Assembly: GCA_014841835.1 (NCBI GenBank)
Contig: JACYUQ010000001.1
Span: 992,001-1,056,000, forward strand
Length of the DNA: 64,000 bases
Origin: Oxalobacteraceae sp. CFBP 13730
GTDB taxonomy: Bacteria > Pseudomonadota > Gammaproteobacteria > Burkholderiales > Burkholderiaceae_D
Reading direction: 5' to 3'
Numbering within the stretch: position 1 is the first letter of the stretch; each line of letters begins with the position of its first letter. A model generated the notes under the pieces. It had not been told where the DNA came from. It ran no database searches and saw only the letters and a program-made list of their open reading frames with translations. This document shows, piece after piece, positions 1 to 8,503 of this stretch. The position numbers and the translations under genes were made by a program.

Positions 1-1593
1 GCTCATGCCAGTCAGCGGATCGAGCCGGAAGGCTCGGCGGTGGCCATCGTCGTCATTCTTCCAGGCCGACAGGCGTGCGTGTTCGTCGAAGATCGCATGG
101 GCGCTGTCGAAGTCGAAACCGGCATACCCCATGCGCTGCGCGACATCGCACAGCGCGCGCCAGTCGGCCCGCGCCTCGCCCGGTGCCGGCAAAAAGGCGC
201 GCTGGCGCGAGATGCACCGTTCGGAATTGGTGACCGTGCCATCCTTCTCGCCCCAGGCCAGCGCCGGCAGCGCCACATGCGCATACGGCGCCAGGTCGGT
301 GCTGGCCATGACGTCCGACACCACGACCAGTTCGCACGCGGCCAGCGCGCGCCGCACCTGGTCGGCGTCCGGCATGCTCACGACCGGATTGGTCGCCATG
401 ATCCACACCGCTTTGACGCTGCCCGCTTCGATCGCGCGGAACAGGTCCACGGCCTTCAGGCCCGGCTTGTCGGCGATGCGCGGCGCCTCCCAGAACGTGC
501 GTACTGCGTCGCGATGCCCGGGATTGTCCAGGTCCAGATGGGCTGCGAGCATATTGGCCAGGCCGCCCACTTCGCGCCCGCCCATCGCATTGGGCTGGCC
601 GGTCAGCGAGAACGGGCCCATGCCGGGGCGGCCGATGCGGCCGGTGGCCAGGTGGCAGTTGATGATCGCGTTGACCTTGTCGGTGCCGCTGCTGGACTGG
701 TTCACGCCCATCGAGAAGGCGGTGACCACTTTTTCGGTGCGGGCAAACAGGTCGTAGAACGCGTGCAGGTCGTCCGGATCCAGGCCGCAGAGATGCGCCA
801 CGTCGTCACCTGCGTTGGCGACATCGAGCGCCGCCTCCAGGCCGGTCGTGTGCGCTGCGACGTAATCAGCATCGAACGCATCGCTGCGTGCCAGGTGCGC
901 CAGCAAGCCGTTGAACAGCGCCACGTCGCTGCCGGGCTTCAGGGCCAGGTGCAGGTCGGCCAGCTCGCAGGTGGCCGTGCGGCGCGGGTCGAGCACGACG
1001 ATCTGCAAGTCGGGGCGTGCTTCCTTGGCACGCACGATGCGCTGGAACAGCGTCGGATGGCACCAGGCCGCGTTCGAGCCGACCAGCACGATCACATCGG
1101 CCAGCTCGAAGTCCTCGTAGCAGCCCGGCACCACGTCTTCGCCGAAGGCACGCTTGTGACCCGCCACGGCGGACGACATGCACAAGCGCGAGTTGGTGTC
1201 GATATTGGCGCTGCCGACGTACCCCTTCATGAACTTGTTGGCGACGTAGTAATCCTCGGTCAGGATCTGGCCCGACACGTACAGCGCCACCGCGTCCGGC
1301 CCGTGTTCGGCGATGATGCGGGCGAAGCCGTCTGTCACGGTGTCCAGCGCAGCGTCCCAGCTGGCGCGCGCCAGCACCCCGTTCTGCCGCACGGCCGGAT
1401 GCAGCAGGCGGCCGTCCAGATCGAGCGTCTCGCCCAGCGCCGAGCCTTTCACGCAGAGGCGACCGCGATTGGCGATGTGTTCAGGGTCGCCTTCGATCGT
1501 CGCGCCGCCGCCGGGAAGCGCGGTCGCTTTCACGCCGCAGCCGACGCCGCAGTAGGGACAGGTGGTACGCACAGCGTGGATCGGAATGGTCAT
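1..1593 (-). CDS. nasA: Assimilatory nitrate reductase catalytic subunit, partial (3' end beyond window)
   Basis: This is a molybdopterin oxidoreductase that reduces nitrate to nitrite in the cytoplasm. The 531 codons present run off the left edge without a stop. Family members are about 850-900 residues, so roughly the C-terminal third is missing. The N-terminus carries CPYCGVGC followed by a later Cys (RGRLCVKG), the four-cysteine [4Fe-4S] site. NSRLCMSS follows, containing the cysteine expected to ligate molybdenum in Nap/Nas-type enzymes. There is no twin-arginine signal, which fits a cytoplasmic assimilatory enzyme rather than periplasmic NapA. The start ATG lies 11 bp after the stop of the FAD oxidoreductase gene. 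It is the last gene visible in the leftward nas operon. Confidence 0.93.
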   Translation of the reverse strand, partial: MTIPIHAVRTTCPYCGVGCGVKATALPGGGATIEGDPEHIANRGRLCVKGSALGETLDLDGRLLHPAVRQNGVLARASWDAALDTVTDGFARIIAEHGPDAVALYVSGQILTEDYYVANKFMKGYVGSANIDTNSRLCMSSAVAGHKRAFGEDVVPGCYEDFELADVIVLVGSNAAWCHPTLFQRIVRAKEARPDLQIVVLDPRRTATCELADLHLALKPGSDVALFNGLLAHLARSDAFDADYVAAHTTGLEAALDVANAGDDVAHLCGLDPDDLHAFYDLFARTEKVVTAFSMGVNQSSSGTDKVNAIINCHLATGRIGRPGMGPFSLTGQPNAMGGREVGGLANMLAAHLDLDNPGHRDAVRTFWEAPRIADKPGLKAVDLFRAIEAGSVKAVWIMATNPVVSMPDADQVRRALAACELVVVSDVMASTDLAPYAHVALPALAWGEKDGTVTNSERCISRQRAFLPAPGEARADWRALCDVAQRMGYAGFDFDSAHAIFDEHARLSAWKNDDDGHRRAFRLDPLTGMS

Positions 1594-1604
1594 GGGGTCG
1601 CTTT

Positions 1605-2834
1605 CTAGGCAGCCTGCTCGTCGCACAACGCAGGGCCGAACAACAGGCGGTCGCGCATTGCCGAGATGTCGACGCCGCGTCCGATCAGGTCGAAATACCA
1701 GGGGCCGTCGGCCACGTCGCCATACAGCACGGCGCCCGTGAGGCGATTGCCGTCGAGGACCAGGCGCTTGTACATGCCGGAGCGGCGGTCGCGCAGCACC
1801 AGGTCTTGCGTGCCCGGGCCGCCGACGATGTCCCCGGCCGAGTACAAATCGATCCCGGTGACCTTGAGTTTGGTGGCCACGGCCTGCTGCACGTAACGGC
1901 GGTGGCCGAAGCCGGCCAGGTGCGCCGCGCAGACGCGCGCCTGTTCCCAGATCGGCGCGACCAGGCCGAAGGTCGCGCGGCGGTGCTGCACGCATTCGCC
2001 CACCGCATACACGCGCGGGTCGTAGCTTTGCAGCGTGTCGTCGACGACGATCGCGCGCTCGACATGCAGGCCGGCGGCGCGCGCCAGCGCCACGTTCGGG
2101 CGCACGCCGGCCGCCATCACCACCAGGTCGGCCGGCAGCGTGACGCCGTTCGAGAGGCGCACCGATGCCACCTTGCCGTCACCCAGGATGGCCTCGGTCT
2201 GCACGCCCAGCAAAATGCGCAGGCCGCGCCGCTCGAGCGCGCCCTTGAGCAGCAGCGACGCGTCGCCATCGAGCTGCTGGTTCAGCAGGCTGCCGGTCAG
2301 GTGTACGACCGTCACGTCCATCCCGCGTCGCAGCAAGCCATTGGCTGCTTCCAGCCCGAGCAGACCGCCGCCGATCACCACCGCATGCCGGCCGTCGCGC
2401 GCTGCCTGCAGCATCGTGTCGACGTCATCCAGGTCGCGAAAGCCCACCACACCTGGCAGGTCCGCGCCCGGTACCGGCACGATGAATGGCTGCGAGCCGG
2501 TGGCCAGCAGCAGGCGGTCATATGCGACTTCGACGCCCGATTGCGAGCGCACGATGCGGCGACGGCGGTCGATGGCCACGACCGGGTCGCCCGTGTGCAG
2601 CGTGATGCCATGCTCGGCGTACCACGCGCGCGGATGCAGCACGATGTCGTCCTGCGTCTTGTCGCCCGCCAGCACGGGCGAGAGCATGATGCGGTTGTAG
2701 TTCACGTGCGGCTCGGCGCCGAACACGGTGATGTCGTACATACCCGGCGCGAGGGCGAGCAGTTCCTCGACCGTGCGCATCCCGGCCATGCCGTTACCGA
2801 CCACCACCAGCGCGGGCCTGTGCGTCGTATTCAT
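1605..2834 (-). CDS. NAD(P)H/FAD-dependent oxidoreductase, probable electron donor to nitrate reductase
   Basis: This 409-residue flavoprotein has an N-terminal dinucleotide fold (VVGNGMAGMRTVEELL) and a second NAD-binding glycine motif (VVIGGGLLGLEAANGL). It resembles the N-terminal FAD/NAD half of NirB but lacks the [2Fe-2S] and siroheme modules. Its place between nirD and nasA suggests it passes NADH electrons to NasA, as NasC/NasB-type diaphorases do; this role is inferred from context. The start was chosen because its ATG overlaps the nirD stop as ATGA. An upstream in-frame start would add 25 atypical residues inside nirD. Confidence 0.85.
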   Translation of the reverse strand: MNTTHRPALVVVGNGMAGMRTVEELLALAPGMYDITVFGAEPHVNYNRIMLSPVLAGDKTQDDIVLHPRAWYAEHGITLHTGDPVVAIDRRRRIVRSQSGVEVAYDRLLLATGSQPFIVPVPGADLPGVVGFRDLDDVDTMLQAARDGRHAVVIGGGLLGLEAANGLLRRGMDVTVVHLTGSLLNQQLDGDASLLLKGALERRGLRILLGVQTEAILGDGKVASVRLSNGVTLPADLVVMAAGVRPNVALARAAGLHVERAIVVDDTLQSYDPRVYAVGECVQHRRATFGLVAPIWEQARVCAAHLAGFGHRRYVQQAVATKLKVTGIDLYSAGDIVGGPGTQDLVLRDRRSGMYKRLVLDGNRLTGAVLYGDVADGPWYFDLIGRGVDISAMRDRLLFGPALCDEQAA

Positions 2835-3178
2835 GCAGCGACCCAGACGACGGCGCCATCGATCCGGGCCGGATAGCTTGCCACCGACTGCGCCGGCGCT
2901 TCCAGACATTCGCCGCTGGCCAGGTCGAAGTGCTGCTTGTAGATGGGCGAGGCCACGACGATGCGCTCGCCGATGCTACCCACCAATCCGCGCGAGAGCA
3001 CGGCGGCCTGCGAGTTCGGGTCGTAGTTATCGATGGCGAACACGCGCGGCTCAATGTCGCCGACGCGGAACACGGCCACCTGGCGGCCGTTGAGCAGCGC
3101 GCACACGCCGGTGTCGGGGACGATCTCGTCGAGCCGGCAGACCGCCGTCCAGTTGGCAAGTTGGGTGTCACGATGCAT
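2831..3178 (-). CDS. nirD: Nitrite reductase (NADH) small subunit NirD
   Basis: This is a 115-residue NirD-type protein, a Rieske-fold relative that lacks the Cys/His cluster ligands, as NirD normally does. The stretch that would hold the second ligand pair reads SPIYKQHFDLASGEC. It partners NirB in reducing nitrite to ammonium. Two in-frame ATGs lie close together. The one at 3178 is preferred because an AGGAG sequence sits at normal spacing, whereas the ATG at 3184 is almost on top of it. The gene begins 11 bp after nirB and overlaps the next gene by 4 bp. Confidence 0.92.
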   Translation of the reverse strand: MHRDTQLANWTAVCRLDEIVPDTGVCALLNGRQVAVFRVGDIEPRVFAIDNYDPNSQAAVLSRGLVGSIGERIVVASPIYKQHFDLASGECLEAPAQSVASYPARIDGAVVWVAA

Positions 3179-3189
3179 GGTCATTCTCC

Positions 3190-5754
3190 TCAAGCAACAG
3201 CGATGGGAATCGTGCGGCGGCGTTCATCGAACGTGGCCGGGCGCACCTGCCCGCGCTCGGGCACGAACACCACGTTGCTGTCCGGTTCTTCGCTGTTGAC
3301 GAAGTGGCGGAAGCGGCTGCGCACGGCCGGATTGGTGATCGCTTCCTTCCATTCGCAGGCATAGGTGTCGACCACGTGCTGCATCTGCGCTTCGAGTTCG
3401 TCGCCGATGCCCAGGCTGTCCTCGACCACCACCTGGCGCAGGTACTCGAGGCCCCCTTCGAGGTTTTCGCGCCAGGTCGACGTGCGCTGCAGGCGTTCGG
3501 CCGTGCGCACGTAGAACATCAGGAAACGGTCCGTCAGGCGCACGACTTCGGCCTCGGTCAGGTTCGACGCGATCAGTTCCGCGTGGCGCGGCTTCATGCC
3601 GCCGTTGCCGCATACGTACAGGTTCCATCCCTTGTCGGTGGCGATCAGGCCCACGTCCTTGCCCTGCGCTTCGGCGCATTCGCGGGTGCAGCCCGACACG
3701 CCGAACTTGATCTTGTGCGGTGCGCGCAAACCCTTGTAGCGGTTTTCCAGTTCGATGGCAAAGCCTACGCTGTCGCCAACGCCATAGCGGCACCAGGTCG
3801 AGCCGACGCACGATTTCACGGTGCGCAGCGACTTGCCGTAGGCGTGGCCCGACTCGAAGCCAGCGTTGATCAGCTCTTCCCAGATCGCCGGGAGCTGGTC
3901 CACGCGCGCGCCGAACAGGTCGACCCGCTGGCCACCCGTGATCTTGGTGTACAGGCCATACTTCTTGGCCACCATGCCCACGGCAATCAGGCCATCGGCG
4001 GTCACTTCGCCGCCCGCCATGCGCGGTATGACCGAGTAGGTGCCGTCCTTCTGGATGTTGCCAAGGAAGTAGTCGTTCGAATCCTGCAGGCTGGCGTGCT
4101 TCGGTTTCAGCACGAAATCGTTCCACACCGAGGCCAGGATATTCGCGGCGGTCGGCTTGCAGACGTCGCAGCCCAGGCCACGGCCGTGGCGCGCCAGCAG
4201 CTCGCCGAACTCCTTGATGCCTTCCACGCGCACCAGGTGATACAGCTCCTGGCGCGAGTACGCGAAGTGTTCGCACAAGTGGTTGTTGACGGCTACGCCC
4301 AGTTTTTTCAGCTCGGCGTTCAGCACCTGCGTCACGAGCGGCACGCAGCCACCGCAGGCCGTGCCGGCCGTGGTGCAGCTTTTCAGCGCGCCGATCGTCG
4401 TCGCGCCGCCCGCGACCGCCTCGCACAGCGCGCCCTTCGAGATGTCGTTGCACGAGCAGATCTGCGCCGCGGCCGGCAGCTTGTCCACGCCCAGCGCAGG
4501 CCGCACGGTGTTGCCGCTCTCGGGCAGGATCAGGTATTCGGGCGCTTCGGGCAGCTCGATCTTGTTGAGCATCGTCTGCAGCAGCGCGCCGTATGATGCG
4601 GCGTCGCCCACCAGCACGCCGCCCAGCAGGTACTTGCCGCAGCTCGAGACGACGATCTTGCGGTAGGTCTGGCGCCGCTCGTCCAGGAACTGGTAGCTGC
4701 GGCTGCCCGGCGTGGTGCCATGCGCGTCGCCCAGGCTGGCCACGTCCACGCCCATCAGCTTGAGCTTGGTGCTCATGTCGGCACCAAGGAAGCCGCATTC
4801 GGCGCCCAGCACATGGCGCGCGGCGGTGCGCGCCATGTCGTAGCCCGGCGCCACCAGGCCAAACAGCTGGCCACTCCACAGCGCGCATTCGCCGATCGCG
4901 TAGACGTGCGGGTCGGACGTCAGGCACTGGCCGTCGATGACGATGCCGCCGCGCGCGCCCAGTTCGAGGCCCGCCTGGCGCGCCAGTTCGTCGCGCGGGC
5001 GAATGCCGGCCGAGAACACGATCATGTCGGTGTCCAGACTCGTGCCGTCGGCGAACTGCATGCGGTGGGTCGTCTCATCGCCATCGACGATGGCCAGCGT
5101 GTTCTTGCCGGTGTGGACGCCGACACCCAGTTCTTCGATGCGGGTGCGCAGCACGCGTGCGCCTGCATCGTCGACCTGCACTGCCATCAGACGCGGCGCG
5201 AATTCGACGACGTGCGCCTGCAGGCCCAGGTCACGCAGCGCCTTGGCGCACTCCAGGCCCAGCAGCCCGCCGCCGATGACGACGCCGATGCGCTGGCGCG
5301 TGCCGTCGCCACGACCGGCGCATTCCTTCATCTTCTCGAGGTCTTCGATCGTGCGGTACACGAAGCAGTCCTTGCGGTCGGCACCGGGCACGGGCGGCAC
5401 GAACGGGTACGAGCCGGTGGCCAGTACCAGGCGATCGTAGGAGACCGCGCTGCCGTCGCCCAGCAGCACCGATTGCGCGGCGCGGTCGATGGCCACCACC
5501 TTTGCGTTCAGGCGCAGTACGACGCGCTCGGCCAGCTCGGCGCGCTCGAAGTAGCCCGGCGCGACCAGCGACAGGTCGTCTGCGCTTTTACCGGCAAAGA
5601 ATTCGGACAGGTGCACGCGGTCGTAGGCCGGGCGCGGCTCTTCGCCCAGCACCGTGACCCGCAGTGGCGTGGCCGGGTCGAGCATGCTGCTGGCAGCGAG
5701 CGTTTCGAGGAATTTGTGGCCCACCATTCCGTGGCCGATGACGACGATATGCAT
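3190..5754 (-). CDS. nirB: Assimilatory nitrite reductase (NADH) large subunit NirB
   Basis: This 854-residue cytoplasmic enzyme reduces nitrite to ammonium with NADH. Domains in order: FAD fold at the N-terminus (VVIGHGMVGHKFLE); NAD-binding motif near residue 150 (VVIGGGLLGLECAK); a BFD-like [2Fe-2S] domain around 415-465 with CSCND and TACGGC cysteines; then sulfite/nitrite reductase domains with STWCRYG and GVSGCTRECAEA, which supply the [4Fe-4S]-siroheme cysteines. Length matches E. coli NirB (about 847). The start is the ATG preceded by AAGGAGAACGTC. An upstream extension of 25 residues has no such support. Confidence 0.96.
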   Translation of the reverse strand: MHIVVIGHGMVGHKFLETLAASSMLDPATPLRVTVLGEEPRPAYDRVHLSEFFAGKSADDLSLVAPGYFERAELAERVVLRLNAKVVAIDRAAQSVLLGDGSAVSYDRLVLATGSYPFVPPVPGADRKDCFVYRTIEDLEKMKECAGRGDGTRQRIGVVIGGGLLGLECAKALRDLGLQAHVVEFAPRLMAVQVDDAGARVLRTRIEELGVGVHTGKNTLAIVDGDETTHRMQFADGTSLDTDMIVFSAGIRPRDELARQAGLELGARGGIVIDGQCLTSDPHVYAIGECALWSGQLFGLVAPGYDMARTAARHVLGAECGFLGADMSTKLKLMGVDVASLGDAHGTTPGSRSYQFLDERRQTYRKIVVSSCGKYLLGGVLVGDAASYGALLQTMLNKIELPEAPEYLILPESGNTVRPALGVDKLPAAAQICSCNDISKGALCEAVAGGATTIGALKSCTTAGTACGGCVPLVTQVLNAELKKLGVAVNNHLCEHFAYSRQELYHLVRVEGIKEFGELLARHGRGLGCDVCKPTAANILASVWNDFVLKPKHASLQDSNDYFLGNIQKDGTYSVIPRMAGGEVTADGLIAVGMVAKKYGLYTKITGGQRVDLFGARVDQLPAIWEELINAGFESGHAYGKSLRTVKSCVGSTWCRYGVGDSVGFAIELENRYKGLRAPHKIKFGVSGCTRECAEAQGKDVGLIATDKGWNLYVCGNGGMKPRHAELIASNLTEAEVVRLTDRFLMFYVRTAERLQRTSTWRENLEGGLEYLRQVVVEDSLGIGDELEAQMQHVVDTYACEWKEAITNPAVRSRFRHFVNSEEPDSNVVFVPERGQVRPATFDERRRTIPIAVA

Positions 5755-5765
5755 GACGTTCTCCT

Positions 5766-7061
5766 TTATGCTGCAACGGTTGCGGACGGGACGCGGGCCG
5801 TGCTGCCGAAGCGCGCGCCGAGCGCGCACAGGCTGGCCACCACGACCAGGCCGCTCAGGATCGTGAGCGTGCTCTGTATGTCACCCGTACCTTTCATGAG
5901 GAACCCCGCGGCGACGGCGCCGACATTGCCCCCGGCGCCGACGATGCCGGCCACGCCGCCCAGCGCCTTGGGCGCCACGAACGGCACCAGCGCATAGGTC
6001 GCGCCGCAGGCCATGTGTGTGAACAGGCCAAACACCAGCATGGCCACAACGGCGAACACGACGCCGTCGGCCTGCGCGAACCACAACAGGCCGAGCGCTT
6101 CACCGATCATCAGCACGAACAGGATGGTCACGCGGCGATTGACGTCACCGCCACGCGCAGCGCGGTCCGACAGCCAGCCGCCCAGCGCGCGGGCGAACAG
6201 CGCCAGCAGGCCAAAGCTGCCGGCGGCCATGCCGGCCTGGCCCAGCGTCAGGTCGAAGTGCTCGACGTAGTAGACGGCGGCGATGTTGTGGATGAAGATC
6301 TCGATGCCGAAGCAGGCGCCGTAGGTGACGAACAGCAGCCAGGCGCGGTGGTTGCGGCAGCCTTCGGTGAAACTGGCCCAGCCGCCCTTGCCGGCGCTGG
6401 CCGGCAGGTTGCCGGTCTTGCGCAGGTCGTCGTAATTACCGGCCGGGCAATCCTGCGTATAGCGCCAGTAGACAAAAGCCATGACGATCATCATGACGCC
6501 CGGGACCACCAGCGCCACGCGCCAGCTCATGGACTGGCTCACGCCCAGCATCACGACGGCCGTAAGCAGCAGCGGCATCAACGCCTGCGCGGCGCCGCCA
6601 CCCGCATTGCCCCAGCCGGCAGCGGCCGCGTTGGCGGTGCCGACCACCTTGGGCGAGAACATCACCGACGTGTGGTACTGGGTGATGACGAAGCTGGCGC
6701 CGACCGCGCCGATACCGAGGCGCGCCAGCAGGAAGGTTTCGTAGCTCTGTGCCATGGCCACGCCCAGCACGGGGATGGCGCCGATCAGCAGCAAGCCGGT
6801 ATAGGTCTTGCGCGGGCCGTAGCGGTCACACAGGGGACCGACCAGCAGGCGGACGAAAATCGTGATCGCCACCGCTGCGATATTGATGTTGGCAATCTGC
6901 TCCATCGAGAGGCCGAATTCGCCTTTGATGACGGGCATCAGCGGCGCGCAGGCGAACCACGCGAAGAAACAAATGAAGAAGGCCACCCAGGTCAGGTGGA
7001 AGGCGCGCATCGGCGCGCCCTGGAACGAGAAGAGGTTGATGCTGTCTGCTTTGCCGGTCAT
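5766..7061 (-). CDS. narK: Nitrate/nitrite MFS transporter, NarK/NasA family
   Basis: This 431-residue major facilitator protein is predicted to import nitrate (and/or exchange nitrite) at the inner membrane. The sequence is hydrophobic throughout, with about 12 potential membrane segments. It has the typical opening FSFQGAPMRAFHLTW and nitrate-signature-like glycine-rich helices such as GWGNAGGGAAQALMPL and GAGGNVGAVAAGF. It is the first structural gene of the nas operon behind a regulated leader. AAGGACG stands before the ATG. NirB starts 11 bp after its stop. Confidence 0.94.
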   Translation of the reverse strand: MTGKADSINLFSFQGAPMRAFHLTWVAFFICFFAWFACAPLMPVIKGEFGLSMEQIANINIAAVAITIFVRLLVGPLCDRYGPRKTYTGLLLIGAIPVLGVAMAQSYETFLLARLGIGAVGASFVITQYHTSVMFSPKVVGTANAAAAGWGNAGGGAAQALMPLLLTAVVMLGVSQSMSWRVALVVPGVMMIVMAFVYWRYTQDCPAGNYDDLRKTGNLPASAGKGGWASFTEGCRNHRAWLLFVTYGACFGIEIFIHNIAAVYYVEHFDLTLGQAGMAAGSFGLLALFARALGGWLSDRAARGGDVNRRVTILFVLMIGEALGLLWFAQADGVVFAVVAMLVFGLFTHMACGATYALVPFVAPKALGGVAGIVGAGGNVGAVAAGFLMKGTGDIQSTLTILSGLVVVASLCALGARFGSTARVPSATVAA

Positions 7062-7079
7062 GATTTTCGTCCTTGGAAA

Positions 7080-7126
7080 ACAAAAAGGCGTCCGCGCTGC
7101 TGCCTTGGGCAGAAGCTGCGGACGCC
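7080..7126 (-). terminator. Intrinsic terminator in the nas leader, upstream of narK
   Basis: On the minus strand a perfect 9-bp stem GGCGTCCGC/GCGGACGCC (7126-7118 with 7095-7087) encloses a smaller CTGCC/GGCAG hairpin and is followed directly by TTTTTGTTTT. It ends about 20 nt before the narK ATG, so it would stop transcription before the operon unless relieved. Its 5' arm shares bases with the second ANTAR-type hairpin, the geometry of an antitermination switch. Confidence 0.85.
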
Positions 7127-7158
7127 GTTGTCCTGGTGCCGGCCCGTCGTTGGGCCAG
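7120..7158 (-). promoter_or_regulatory. Two-hexaloop ANTAR (NasT) RNA target in the nas leader
   Basis: Two consecutive hairpins are present in the minus-strand transcript. P1 (7158-7139) has stem CTGGCCC/GGGCCGG and loop AACGAC. P2 (7133-7120) has stem GGAC/GTCC and loop AACGGC. Both loops are six bases with A at position 1 and G at position 4, the known signature of ANTAR-protein targets. A five-base linker (CACCA) separates them. The 3' arm of P2 lies inside the 5' arm of the terminator, so the two structures exclude each other. NasT encoded upstream is the obvious ligand. The match is to an established rule; binding itself is inferred. Confidence 0.82.
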
Positions 7159-7200
7159 CGTTATATGAAGGAGATCGTCATTGATCCTGTTCTCTGTATC

Positions 7201-7217
7201 AGCAAGAGGCGTGCCAC
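7201..7217 (-). promoter_or_regulatory. Sigma-54 (-24/-12) promoter of the nas operon
   Basis: The minus strand reads TGGCACGCCTCTTGCT, matching the sigma-54 consensus TGGCACG-N4-TTGC with exactly ten bases between the GG and GC doublets. Transcription would start near 7190, giving a leader of about 130 nt before narK that contains both hairpins and the terminator. Nitrogen limitation acting through NtrC is the expected control. Confidence 0.85.
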
Positions 7218-7260
7218 GCGCGGTTCAGGGCGGGGCCGGCAACCGGCGCCTGCTCGACGC

Positions 7261-7306
7261 TGCATCGCGGTGCACCATTCCCCAAGATGATGCACCGGCG
7301 TGCACC
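7261..7306 (-). promoter_or_regulatory. Cluster of TGCAC/GTGCA half-sites, possible NtrC enhancer
   Basis: Several TGCA-cored half-sites (TGCAC, GTGCA) lie about 70-115 bp upstream of the predicted sigma-54 start site, including the dyad TGCACGCCGGTGCA. NtrC sites are built from GCAC/GTGC half-sites, but the spacing here departs from the usual seven-base gap. The assignment is therefore tentative. The segment lies between the nasS stop and the promoter. Confidence 0.4.
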
Positions 7307-7316
7307 ACCACCGGCG

Positions 7317-8468
7317 TCAAGCCGGTGCGAGGTCTTGAGTGAAAGCGTGCGGATCGCTGCCATCCCAGACCCGGCCATCCATCAGCGTGGACGTGCGCAG
7401 CGTAGCCGCAGGCAGCGGCGTGCCGGTGCGCTCGGCCGCTTCGCGATACAGGTCGATGCGGTTGACCTGCTGCGCCAGCGCCAGGTAATCGGGATCGGTG
7501 CGCAGCAAGCCCCAGCGGCGGTGCTGCGTCATGAACCACATACCGTCGGACAGCCACGGGAAGTTCGCTTCACCGTCCCCGTAAAAGCGCAGGCCGTTAT
7601 GGCCACGCCAGGCCGCGCCGTCCAGAGGCCCGGCCAGGCAGTACTGCAGCGTCTCACGGCTGGCATTCACATACGCGGGACTGGCCAGCACCTCGGCCGC
7701 CGCTTCGCGGTTGGCGCGCGAGGCGTCGAGCCAGCGCGCGGCCTGCAGCAGCGCGGCGATCATCGCGCGGCAGGCATTCGGGTGGGTGGCAGCAAAGGCA
7801 GCGCGCGTGCCCAGCGCCTTGCCGGGATGGTTCGGCCATACCTGCTCGCTCGACGCGGCCTGCACGCCCACGCCGTCGGGCAGCGCGCGCTGGCCCCACG
7901 GCTCGCCCGCACAAAAGCCATCCATATGGCCGGCCGCCAGGCTGGACGCCATCTGCCCCGGCGGCACCGTCACCACCCGGCAGTCTTTCATCGGATCGAC
8001 GCCCTGCGCCGCCAGCCAGTAATACAGGAACATCGCGTGATTCCCAGTTGGGAACGTGTGCGCGAGCGTCAGGCGCTGCCCTGCCTGCACCAGGCGCGCC
8101 AGCCCGCCCGGCTCTGCTGCTGCGTCGGCCCAGGTGCGCGAGAGCGTGATGTTCTGGCCATTCTGGTTCAGGTTCATCAAGACCGCCATATCGCACTGGC
8201 CGGTGCCGATGCCGTTCTGGATCCCGTAGACCATGCCGTACAGTGCCTGCGCCGCATCGAGCTGCCCGCCCACCAGGTGCTCGCGCATGCCGGTCCAGGA
8301 TTGTTCGCGGCGCAGTGCAAAGCGCACACCATATTGTTCATCGAAGCCCAGCACCGACGCCATCACCAACGGCGCGCAGTCGGCCAGCGGCATGAAGCCG
8401 ATGCGGATGGTCTCGATCTCGGGACGGTCGGTACCGGCGATCCATGCGCCCTTGCCTGCCAATGTCAT
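7317..8468 (-). CDS. nasS: NasS, cytoplasmic nitrate-binding regulator
   Basis: This 383-residue protein belongs to the NrtA/CmpA/NasF periplasmic binding-protein fold (IRIGFMPLADCAPLVMA near the start). It has no signal peptide, as expected for the cytoplasmic sensor NasS rather than a transporter component. In characterised NasST systems NasS holds NasT inactive until nitrate or nitrite binds. It follows nasT by 35 bp on the same strand, with AGGAT before the ATG. No nitrate ABC permease genes are nearby, which further favours the sensor role. Confidence 0.85.
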   Translation of the reverse strand: MTLAGKGAWIAGTDRPEIETIRIGFMPLADCAPLVMASVLGFDEQYGVRFALRREQSWTGMREHLVGGQLDAAQALYGMVYGIQNGIGTGQCDMAVLMNLNQNGQNITLSRTWADAAAEPGGLARLVQAGQRLTLAHTFPTGNHAMFLYYWLAAQGVDPMKDCRVVTVPPGQMASSLAAGHMDGFCAGEPWGQRALPDGVGVQAASSEQVWPNHPGKALGTRAAFAATHPNACRAMIAALLQAARWLDASRANREAAAEVLASPAYVNASRETLQYCLAGPLDGAAWRGHNGLRFYGDGEANFPWLSDGMWFMTQHRRWGLLRTDPDYLALAQQVNRIDLYREAAERTGTPLPAATLRTSTLMDGRVWDGSDPHAFTQDLAPA

Positions 8469-8503
8469 AGATATCCTGGTGTTCTTATTAGCTGCGGGGG
8501 CGC

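Noticed and set aside
40..1608. Long plus-strand open frame opposite nasA
   Set aside because: It is the antisense shadow of a clear nitrate reductase frame; its translation is Arg/His/Ala-rich without domain features.
3304..4596. Plus-strand open frame opposite nirB
   Set aside because: Shadow caused by high third-position GC; nirB has full domain support.
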